NCBI RefSeq assembly: GCF_000614125.1
Contig: NZ_BAKJ01000020.1
Span: 1 to 64,000, forward strand
Reading direction: 5' to 3'
Length of the DNA stretch: 64,000 nt
DNA from: Bacteroides rodentium JCM 16496
Lineage (GTDB): Bacteria > Bacteroidota > Bacteroidia > Bacteroidales > Bacteroidaceae
Of the stretch, positions 57,701-64,000 are shown one piece after another. The first letter of the stretch is position 1. Each line of letters begins with the position of its first letter. A model generated the notes under the pieces. The model had not been told where the DNA came from, made no database searches, and saw only the letters and a list, made by a program, of their open reading frames with translations. The translations under genes and the position numbers were made by a program.

Positions 57701-57767
57701 TGGAAAGCAGAAAGACATGCTTTTTGTCACTACCTCAAGTTCTTTCTATGGGATTAAGATACGTTAG
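54765..57767 (+). CDS. Double beta-helix plus beta-propeller protein, copy 2
   Basis: Exported protein of 1000 residues, a tandem paralogue of the gene 29 bp upstream (by eye about two thirds identical). Signal near 5-25 (MRYLLIVCWIICNMPSGWAA). First beta-helix near 35-345 (NYGFKADGKSDVTDVLQEAI), second near 375-690 (DLGAKGDGETDDTGVFEKAV), and the C-terminal propeller (LASGATADSKGNVYFCENRL and VDGNVYVADGEIFVYGKSGK). The copies differ most at domain linkers and in the second helix's start. The reading frame is intact, which supports that copy 1 is functional too. Ends at a strong hairpin. Confidence 0.8.
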   Translation: MRNYQIMRYLLIVCWIICNMPSGWAAGSSSVYTQRPDDPEAFYFTPENYGFKADGKSDVTDVLQEAINQVKREKNFGILFLPEGNYRISRTIQIPASVRLIGYGKKRPVIYLGADTPGYQTAQNYMIWFTGGLAQEGRQPSDANAGTFYSAVSNVDFRIDKGNPQAVAIRAHFAQHGFINHCDIRIGSGKAGMYDVGNELEDVRFYGGEYGIISSRTSPGWPMMMVDTYFEGQRKAAVYSKEVGFAIVNMHVKNTPVAFEMAENLADRLHVENSLWENISEAGVRVSVEGNTFSQLNLVNVDCRNVPVLVDYAQSGKKVAGKAKMYRVKEFIYGLVYQDLNDASSFREICEIEPVAKLPVTLGKDLPVLPAMDTWVNIRDLGAKGDGETDDTGVFEKAVSLHKNIYVPQGWYRLTRTLKLSPGTKLIGLHPFGTQFLLKESEPAFSGFGMPVPLVESSEGGGDILNGIGINTGAYNYRAVGCKWMAGEHSYLNDVKFVGGHGTLRKPSPGASGQPSYRRGERRISSPSSPVMETGKDMAWDNQYWSLWITNNGGGTIKDVWTASTYAASGLYISETNTPGRIYAMSLEHHVRTEARFHNVANWKIYAFQFEEEGREGPDCHMAEMSNCRNIELINVWMYRVIRAFMPKKIGFRMWDCRDITFRNMHNYTQILPVIEFPVYDMNKELPVYSWDFARLTVSGSEKSLRPSCTVMDKPVKLATGFELASGATADSKGNVYFCENRLKKIYKWSADTEQVTLIADYPWKPFTLATDTQDNLLVIFRYDPQPGYLVDGRQETVTRLPDDNPMYSGWGNSGWSALGYSFNPDNVDATMKPMVRVATADVKQVRRVIHPSSRWRGDFDKVVASMPEYSFVAPDGVTIIPETYDLGRSCALTATVPGQREPVYVVNEMNKTTVQCSVGKDGSLTEQGVVCPYGQYSNVTDVDGNVYVADGEIFVYGKSGKEQRRIRVEERPISLAIGGKQKDMLFVTTSSSFYGIKIR

Positions 57768-57786
57768 TCATTGGCATAAGTGAAAA

Positions 57787-57830
57787 AAATCAGCCCCTGC
57801 GATTTATAAGGCTATCGCAGGGGCTGATTT
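57787..57830. terminator. Strong hairpin terminator at the end of the PUL
   Basis: AAATCAGCCCCTGCGAT (57787-57803) and ATCGCAGGGGCTGATTT (57814-57830) form a perfect 17-bp stem with a 10-nt loop, with an A-run before and TTT after. It can work in both directions between convergent genes. Confidence 0.9.
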
Positions 57831-57884
57831 TATGTCCCACTTTATCAGAAACTTTTCTTTCCTTGCAAACTGATATCCGGAATC

Positions 57885-58331
57885 TTACTTCTCCAGCAAA
57901 TCTTTCAGAAAAGCGTCCAGTTCTTCATCCAATCCTTTCAGCAGCTCCTCATTGACCAATAGAGTATCATCATCCATCAGCAGCAGTTCTGCTATTGTTT
58001 CTCTATCATCATCCACCAGTACAAAAGAGAATGGTTTCAGAATTGTCAGCTTGTCGAACTTACCTTCATTTTTCATGCTGCAGAGCAGAGTAGACAAGAT
58101 ACGCTCCACGTTTTCGTAGAAATCGTCGCCCTCATATGTCATCCATTCTTCAATGGTGGTATTGGCCAGTTCCTTGTCTTCATCATCAAAGATAGACAGT
58201 TCGCCCGAATTCTGATTCGGTTGCAGATGAATGTCTGTAACGATAGTCTGTTCGCAACCGCAGGTGTATTTGCCGATTGCTTTTTTAAGAGTGTCCTCCA
58301 GGAGTGCTAATGACGATTGACTGAGCTTCAT
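57885..58331 (-). CDS. Acidic conserved hypothetical protein
   Basis: Cytosolic protein of 148 residues, no family recognised. It is rich in Asp/Glu (for example SIFDDEDKELANTTIEEWM and LLMDDDTLLVNEELLKGLDE). One Cys pair (YTCGCEQ) sits near residue 25. The length and acidic surface suggest a small partner or regulatory protein. Promoter -7 box TACCTTTG at 58366-58359; a four-copy heptamer repeat covers the expected -33 area. Confidence 0.6.
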   Translation of the reverse strand: MKLSQSSLALLEDTLKKAIGKYTCGCEQTIVTDIHLQPNQNSGELSIFDDEDKELANTTIEEWMTYEGDDFYENVERILSTLLCSMKNEGKFDKLTILKPFSFVLVDDDRETIAELLLMDDDTLLVNEELLKGLDEELDAFLKDLLEK

Positions 58332-58371
58332 AATAACTTTCTTTTCTTAATGGTTGTTCAAAGGTAGGGAA

Positions 58372-58399
58372 AATAATGAATAATGAATAATGAATAATG
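58372..58399. repeat. AATAATG heptamer repeated four times
   Basis: Four perfect tandem copies of AATAATG. It lies 5 to 33 bp upstream of the -7 box for the minus-strand gene 57885-58331, that is, over its spacer and -33 region. Slippage could change expression. Confidence 0.7.
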
Positions 58400-58423
58400 A
58401 AAAAAGTTATATTTCTTTTTCTC

Positions 58424-59514
58424 TCATTCTTCAAATCGGTTCATTTGCATGTTCAGGCGCGCCATTCCCTCTTTTCGTTTCTCCAATTCGTCTACATACA
58501 TGCTGATAAAGATATAATAGGAGATGGTTCCGTCATGTATTTCGCCTGCCTCTTTTTTGTCTGTCTTGCTTTTCTCGCGGGCAAGGGTTTGCGCTTTCAG
58601 TGCCCATTCCAAGGCTGTATCTATGCTATCTTGCATTTCGTAGCCCAAGGCGGTGTTATAGGCTGCATACATTTTCTGTTTTCCCTTTTTTGTTTCGTAG
58701 GTCTGCTTCCATAGTTCTACTGCTTTAGTCCAATTTTCTTCTTTGGCATATACGGCTGCATCACGCATATTTACAGAACCACCACTGAAGAGATAGCGGT
58801 TACCGGTTTTCCAATAGGGGAGTAGATGTCTTACCGGAACCGTTCCTGCAAATTCAGATGCTTGCTTCACCATGTCTTCTTCGCTGATGAGGCGGGAACG
58901 TACTGACGCTTCACCATTTCCTGCCTCTTCCCAGAAAATACTGTCATTGCTGTTGACGGTTACCATAGGACCTTTGCGGTTAGGCAAATATATTCTGACG
59001 GTAGGATATACCTTTACATCCACTGTGCCGAGGAACACACCCCAGTCGCATATAACTTATCTTGCGATTGGAACGCATTTGTATGTTTTCCAGGGCTATC
59101 AGGAAATCTACGTCCAAATTCTGTGTAAGTTCCAGTACTTCATCCCTCGATAATGTGCTTTCGCGGGGATTGATGTCTTTACTCCGGAGCAGAGTCGCAT
59201 ATCACAACCTCTTCAAAGTAGTTTTCGTTGGCAAGGGCCTCTGCAAGGGATTCGGTTGTTATTGCGGCGTCTCCATTGTAGTAGTTGGTGAGGCGTGCCA
59301 CCTCATTCTCGCTTTTTTTCTGTTCTTCCTCACTGATGATGAGTTTGTTGTCCGGTACGTTTGGCATGTTGTTGACAACAGCCACACGTTTCAATGTTGC
59401 CGGGAAACTGACTTCTGCCGGAAGCATGTAATCAATGGACAGTTGTTCTACACTCTGGCAGCTGCCTAACAGCAGAGAACCCATCAATAACAGACAATAG
59501 TGATATTTGGTCAT
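58424..59514 (-). CDS. DUF6340 family lipoprotein (frame breaks near 59053 and 59189)
   Basis: Lipoprotein of about 364 residues after repair (signal with lipobox GSLLLGSCQS, Cys at 19). The opening QLSIDYMLPAEVSFPATLKR and the middle RIYLPNRKGPMVTVN fit DUF6340, with a TPR-like C-terminus (AVYAKEENWTKAVELWKQTY and YNTALGYEMQDSIDTALEWA). Two breaks: one near 59189 (loss of a CT unit gives DSALRSKDINPRE) and one near 59053 (loss of a TA unit gives YICDWGVFLG). Start ATG 59514. A TACTTTTG -7 box lies at 59546-59539. Function unknown. Confidence 0.75.
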
Positions 59515-59611
59515 AGTCTTTGGTTTTGTTCTTCGGAGCAAAAGTACTCTTTTAGCTGAATATTCAAAAGCTGGAATGAATAAAAAATGTGATAATGTGG
59601 TAGGAGAAAAA

Positions 59612-59663
59612 GTGATAGGGTGATAAAAGATACTTGACGGTATCATCTTATCACCCTATCGCC
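59612..59663. terminator. Hairpin terminator beyond secA
   Basis: GTGATAGGGTGATAA (59612-59626) and TTATCACCCTATCGC (59648-59662) form a long stem with one mismatch, extended by GATAC/GTATC nearer the loop. It lies between the secA stop (59685) and the DUF6340 promoter on the same strand. Confidence 0.75.
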
Positions 59664-59684
59664 TTATCATTTTATAGCTTTGAT

Positions 59685-62600
59685 TTATGCATTCCTTCCG
59701 TGGCAGTTTTTGTATTTCTTACCGCTTCCGCAAGGACAAGGATCATTGCGTCCTACGGTCTTCTCGGCACGGATAGGTTCGCGTCTTGGTTGTTCACGTG
59801 TATCTTGTGCCGCAGCAGCCTGCTGGTTCGGGTCATTCAAATCAACTTTCTGCTCGCGATACTTGCTCATATCCTGGCGTTGTTCCGGAGCAGCCTGGCG
59901 CACCTCTACTTGGCGGGGAGCCTGGGGAGCCTCAGGGGCTTCAACCGGAGCCTCTTGTACCGGGATTTGTCCACGCATTAAGATAGAGATAGTCTGATTA
60001 TTAATCTTATTCACCATGGCATCAAACAAGTTTACAGATTCCAGCTTGTAAATCAACAGCGGGTCTTTCTGCTCGTAACTTGCATTCTGCACGGAGTGTT
60101 TCAGCTCGTCCAACTCGCGCAGGTTTTCTTTCCATGCTTCGTCGATGACGTGCAGCAAGATGGATTTCTCGAATGACTTCACCACTTCCTTACATTCTGT
60201 CTCATAAGCTTTCTTCAGGTTGCAGGAGATGTTGTACATACGTTTTCCGTCTGTGATGGGGATAAGTATGTTTTCGTACATGTGTCCCTGCGTTTCGTAT
60301 ACTTGCTTGATGACCGGATAGGCTATCTGTGCCATACGTTCCGTCTTGCGTTTGAAGAGTTCCATGGCAGCGTCAAAAGTTCTGTCTGCCAGTTTTTCTT
60401 TCTTCTCATTACGGAATTCCTCTTCGGTAAAAGGTACTTCCATGGCAAGCGTCTGGAGCACATCCATTTTGCAGTTTTCGTAATCGGGCGCTTCGACGGC
60501 ATTGGCACAACGGTCCCAAATCATGTTCACGATGTCCATACCGATACGCTCGCCCATCAAGGCGTGGCGGCGTTTGGTGTAGACTACGGTACGTTGTTTG
60601 TTCATCACGTCGTCATATTCCAGCAGACGCTTACGGATACCGAAGTTGTTTTCCTCCACTTTCTTTTGTGCACGTTCAATGGATTTGGAAATCATGCCGT
60701 GTTCAATCATTTCACCTTCTTTGAAACCCAGTTTGTCCATTACACTGGCAATGCGGTCACTGGAGAACAGACGCATCAGGTCATCTTCCAAAGATACGAA
60801 GAATACAGAAGAACCCGGGTCTCCCTGACGTCCTGCACGACCACGCAGCTGACGGTCCACACGGCGTGATTCGTGGCGTTCCGTACCGATGATGGCAAGA
60901 CCGCCTGCAGCTTTCACTTCCGGACTCAGCTTGATGTCGGTACCACGGCCTGCCATATTGGTAGCGATGGTTACGGCACATTTCAAACCGGCAGTAGCCA
61001 CAATATCCGCTTCCTTCTGATGCAGTTTGGCATTCAATACACTGTGCTCAATCTTGCGCATGGTAAGCATCTTGCTCAGCATTTCAGAGATTTCGACAGA
61101 AGTGGTACCCACCAGTACGGGGCGTCCTGCTTCCACCATTTTTTCTATCTCTTCGATGACGGCTTTATATTTTTCGCGTTTTGTCTTGTAAACGCGGTCA
61201 TTCATGTCGTTACGGGCAATGGGGCGGTTGGTCGGAATAACCACTACATCCAGTTTGTAGATGTCCCACAACTCGCCGGCTTCTGTTTCTGCCGTACCGG
61301 TCATACCGGATAGTTTGTGGTACATACGGAAGTAGTTCTGCAACGTAATGGTGGCAAAGGTCTGTGTGGCAGCTTCTACCTTCACGCCTTCTTTGGCTTC
61401 GATGGCTTGGTGCAAACCGTCAGAATAACGACGTCCTTCCATGATACGTCCCGTCTGCTCGTCCACAATCTTCACCTGGCCGTCTATTACCACATATTCG
61501 TCATCTTTCTCGAACATGGTGTATGCTTTCAACAACTGGTTGATGGTATGCACGCGCTCGCTCTTGATGGCATAGTTGGTCATCAGGGCATCCTTCTTTT
61601 CAAGGCGCTGTTCGTCTGTCAGCTCTGTTTCGTTTTCCAGGGCAGAGAGTTGTGCGGTGATATCGGGGAGTACGAAGAAAGTGGGGTCCTCTACATTGCC
61701 GCTAATCAAGTCTACGCCCTTGTCCGTCAAATCCACACTGTTCAATTTCTCGTCGATGACGAAATACAGCGGGTCAGTCACCTCGTGCATGCGCTTGTTG
61801 TTTTGCTCCATGTAGATTTCTTCGGTCTTCAGCATACCGGCCTTGATGCCTTGTTCGCTGAGGAACTTGATGAGCGCCTTGTTCTTGGGCAAGCACTTGT
61901 GGCTGCGATACAAAGCGAGGAAGCCTTCTTCCTGGTCTTTCTTGTCGTCCGATGCAATCAGGCGCTTGGCATCGGCCAGGTATTGGGTAGCCAGTTTTTT
62001 CTGAGCTTCTACCAGGCGTTCCACTTGCGGGCGGAGCTGTTCGAAGAGTTGGTCGTCGCCTTTGGGAACCGGTCCGGAGATAATCAGCGGAGTACGGGCA
62101 TCGTCAATCAATACAGAGTCCACCTCATCGACAATGGCATAATTATGCTGGCGCTGTACCAGGTCTTTGGGGCTGATAGCCATGTTGTCACGCAGGTAGT
62201 CGAAACCGAATTCATTGTTTGTACCGAACGTGATGTCTGCCAGATAGGCTTTGCGACGGGCATCAGAGTTGGGCTGGTGCTTGTCGATGCAATCTACACT
62301 CAAACCGTGGAACATGTAAAGAGGGCCCATCCATTCGGAGTCACGTTTTGCCAGATAGTCGTTCACGGTCACTACGTGCACGCCGTTACCGGTCAGGGCA
62401 TTGAGGAATACCGGCAGGGTAGCTACCAATGTCTTGCCTTCACCGGTTGCCATTTCGGCAATCTTGCCTTTATGCAGAACCACGCCACCGAATAGCTGTA
62501 CATCATAATGTACCATGTTCCATACGGTATCGTTACCACCTGCTATCCAATGGTTCTGGTAGATGGCTTTATCTCCTTCGATGCGTACAAAGTCTTTTGT

Positions 62601-63020
62601 GGTAGCCAGTTGCCGGTCAAAGTCGGTAGCTGTAACCACTACTTCTTCATTTTCAGAGAACCGTTTGGCTGTTTCCTTTACGATAGAGAACGCCACGGGC
62701 AGTACTTCGTCCAGTGCTTTCTCATAAATCTCCAATATCTCTTTCTCGATTTTGTCGATTTGGTTGAAGAGGTCTTCGCGTTTTTCCAGTTCGGTCTCTT
62801 CAACGCTGGCTTTCAGTTCTTCCACTTTGGCGCGTTGTTCGGCTGCCGAATCGTGGATGTAGGCTTTCAGTTCTTCTGTCTTGGCGCGTAGGGCGTCGTT
62901 GTCGAGTTTGGCTACTTCCGGGTAAGCGGCTTTGATTTTCTCCACCCACGGTTGTATTTCTTTCATGTCGCGTGTGGATTTGTTGCCGAAAATCGAGCTT
63001 AAAAATTCATTAAATCCCAT
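59685..63020 (-). CDS. secA: Preprotein translocase ATPase SecA
   Basis: Motor of the Sec export system, 1111 residues. Walker [16 protein letters not shown]-like box [17 protein letters not shown], preprotein cross-linking and wing domains, and the C-terminal zinc finger [14 protein letters not shown]. It is longer than E. coli SecA (901 residues) by inserts, for example near [20 protein letters not shown], and a Pro/Gln-rich linker ([20 protein letters not shown]), both usual in Bacteroidota. A TAACTTTG -7 box is at 63071-63064. Intact. Confidence 0.97.
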   Translation of the reverse strand: MGFNEFLSSIFGNKSTRDMKEIQPWVEKIKAAYPEVAKLDNDALRAKTEELKAYIHDSAAEQRAKVEELKASVEETELEKREDLFNQIDKIEKEILEIYEKALDEVLPVAFSIVKETAKRFSENEEVVVTATDFDRQLATTKDFVRIEGDKAIYQNHWIAGGNDTVWNMVHYDVQLFGGVVLHKGKIAEMATGEGKTLVATLPVFLNALTGNGVHVVTVNDYLAKRDSEWMGPLYMFHGLSVDCIDKHQPNSDARRKAYLADITFGTNNEFGFDYLRDNMAISPKDLVQRQHNYAIVDEVDSVLIDDARTPLIISGPVPKGDDQLFEQLRPQVERLVEAQKKLATQYLADAKRLIASDDKKDQEEGFLALYRSHKCLPKNKALIKFLSEQGIKAGMLKTEEIYMEQNNKRMHEVTDPLYFVIDEKLNSVDLTDKGVDLISGNVEDPTFFVLPDITAQLSALENETELTDEQRLEKKDALMTNYAIKSERVHTINQLLKAYTMFEKDDEYVVIDGQVKIVDEQTGRIMEGRRYSDGLHQAIEAKEGVKVEAATQTFATITLQNYFRMYHKLSGMTGTAETEAGELWDIYKLDVVVIPTNRPIARNDMNDRVYKTKREKYKAVIEEIEKMVEAGRPVLVGTTSVEISEMLSKMLTMRKIEHSVLNAKLHQKEADIVATAGLKCAVTIATNMAGRGTDIKLSPEVKAAGGLAIIGTERHESRRVDRQLRGRAGRQGDPGSSVFFVSLEDDLMRLFSSDRIASVMDKLGFKEGEMIEHGMISKSIERAQKKVEENNFGIRKRLLEYDDVMNKQRTVVYTKRRHALMGERIGMDIVNMIWDRCANAVEAPDYENCKMDVLQTLAMEVPFTEEEFRNEKKEKLADRTFDAAMELFKRKTERMAQIAYPVIKQVYETQGHMYENILIPITDGKRMYNISCNLKKAYETECKEVVKSFEKSILLHVIDEAWKENLRELDELKHSVQNASYEQKDPLLIYKLESVNLFDAMVNKINNQTISILMRGQIPVQEAPVEAPEAPQAPRQVEVRQAAPEQRQDMSKYREQKVDLNDPNQQAAAAQDTREQPRREPIRAEKTVGRNDPCPCGSGKKYKNCHGRNA

Positions 63021-63169
63021 TATATATTTGTTTTTATTATTATTGCTGAGTTAGCTGTGCGTGCAAAGTTACTGATTTCTATACAGATTCCCCACACTTG
63101 CACGGATTATTTTAGCACTGTGTGCCATCCCGTGTTTTTTTGAGGGATTTTTGCTACACAGTTTCAGAA

Positions 63170-64000
63170 TCAAAAGTCGAGGGGAGATGCCGTACTTGCA
63201 TTAGGGGCACGGATACGCATTACACTTGCCAGGGTAGGGGCAATGCGGTCAATACAGACGGGTATACGGATGGTTTCAGCCTTCGTTCCACCTCCCAATA
63301 AAATGAGGGGAGCAGGAATATCGGCCGCACGTACTACACGGTTATCAGTGTTGTTTTCCTGCATAATGGTCCAGCCCGGGAGTATTTCAATGAGCAAATC
63401 GCCGGAACGCTGGCGGTGAAAGCCATTGCGTATGCGTTCTATTTGCGGTGACCAGGGGCCCAGAAGCAGGCGATGAGCTGAATATACTTCGTTCACACCA
63501 CTAAACTGAACCAGAAATTCGGCGGATTTTTCTTGAATTTCAGTCAGGCTCAACTGCTTTTTCTCAATAAGTTTATGGTTGAGATAGATTTGTCGGTCAT
63601 AATAAGCTTCCACATATTGTCCCTCGCCATAGGATGCCATGAGGTACATGTTCAGCAAGGCGGCACAGCGGTTCAGGTGGAATTCTCCACCCGGTATGCG
63701 GTACAAGCCCGGGTCGGTAGCTTCCGGTTCGGCATAACCGGTGGAAGTGATACAGAACAATACATTATGAAGTCCCACTTTGCGTTCTATAAGTTCCAGC
63801 AGGGAGGCGATGCTGCGGTCCAGCCGCACGTAAGTATCTTGCATTTCCATGGCACACTCCTGCGTACTCCGGTGGTTATAATTTCCTGCGTAGTAAGTCA
63901 GCGATAACAGGTCGGGCACGTCATCTTGTCCGATAGTACTTTTGTTCAGCAGCTCTTCGGTCAGCAGGTTGACTTCCTCGTTGATGAAAGGGCTGGTTAT
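63170..64000 (-). CDS. Alkaline phosphatase / nucleotide pyrophosphatase superfamily protein, 3' part
   Basis: C-terminal 276 or so residues of a gene that continues past the window end; the frame is open to 64000. The part seen contains DVPDLLSLTYYAGNYNHRST, then YVRLDRSIASLLELIERKVG and a His/Asp-bearing end (IPAPLILLGGGTKAETI, CIDRIAPTLASVMRI) typical of the PafA-like/type I phosphodiesterase fold. In PafA-like enzymes the catalytic Thr lies in the missing N-terminal part. Probably exported to the periplasm. Substrate unknown. Confidence 0.7.
   Translation of the reverse strand: MTSPFINEEVNLLTEELLNKSTIGQDDVPDLLSLTYYAGNYNHRSTQECAMEMQDTYVRLDRSIASLLELIERKVGLHNVLFCITSTGYAEPEATDPGLYRIPGGEFHLNRCAALLNMYLMASYGEGQYVEAYYDRQIYLNHKLIEKKQLSLTEIQEKSAEFLVQFSGVNEVYSAHRLLLGPWSPQIERIRNGFHRQRSGDLLIEILPGWTIMQENNTDNRVVRAADIPAPLILLGGGTKAETIRIPVCIDRIAPTLASVMRIRAPNASTASPLDF

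Noticed and set aside
61317..62495. 392-codon open frame antisense to secA
   Set aside because: Same reason: complete overlap with an essential gene, no recognisable protein features.

Overview
The window is a chromosomal segment of a Bacteroidales gut commensal, most likely the genus Bacteroides. The evidence is a SusC/SusD pair with DUF3823, FecR and ECF sigma partners; a type III glutamine synthetase; type II pantothenate kinase; many Bacteroidota-only families (DUF4836, DUF5063, DUF5686, DUF3810, DUF6340); and promoters of the Bacteroides type (TTG, 19-21 bp, TAnnTTTG). I cannot fix the species. I see no rRNA, tRNA, CRISPR array or insertion sequence.

Layout. 69-8899 is a minus-strand housekeeping block: ABC transporter, DUF4836 lipoprotein, RsmE, bifunctional-nuclease-type protein, nucleoside-type MFS permease, a candidate small RNA, rRNA methyltransferase, 3'-5' exonuclease, DUF5063. 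9174-11993 is a lone GH2 lipoprotein. 12179-14872 is a gene-poor stretch with a decayed YhcG nuclease relic, palindromic repeats, a small lipoprotein and a DJ-1/PfpI protein. 14873-36487 is core genome: ftsK, LolA-like, trxB, Crp/Fnr, glnN, DUF5686, coaW, esterase, rpsA, duplicated lipoprotein, rnz, an ECF sigma/anti-sigma/Spy-like trio, mazG, DUF3810, valS. 37266-57767 is a polysaccharide utilisation locus (PUL). 57885-64000 returns to core genes: acidic protein, DUF6340 lipoprotein, secA and a truncated phosphatase-superfamily gene.

The PUL has a GH50/agarase-like enzyme; an operon of a small secreted protein, a ThuA-domain protein and a GH9 enzyme; a divergent ECF sigma and FecR anti-sigma pair; then an STN-bearing SusC, SusD, DUF3823 and two tandem paralogues of about 1000 residues, each with two pectate-lyase-3-like beta-helix domains and an SMP-30-like beta-propeller. 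The expected logic is glycan import through SusCD signalling via the STN domain to FecR and the sigma factor. The substrate cannot be read from the sequence.

Two features cut across the window. First, fifteen reading-frame breaks fall in otherwise well-conserved genes, including the essential ftsK. All can be explained by loss of one base from a G/C run (twelve) or one unit of a dinucleotide repeat (three), so I read them as probable sequencing or assembly errors; affected genes are given full-length coordinates with the break noted. Second, several intergenic regions carry clusters of 21-23-nt near-palindromic units, with a different word at each place and at some places an outer inverted repeat. 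This is the least explained structure in the window.
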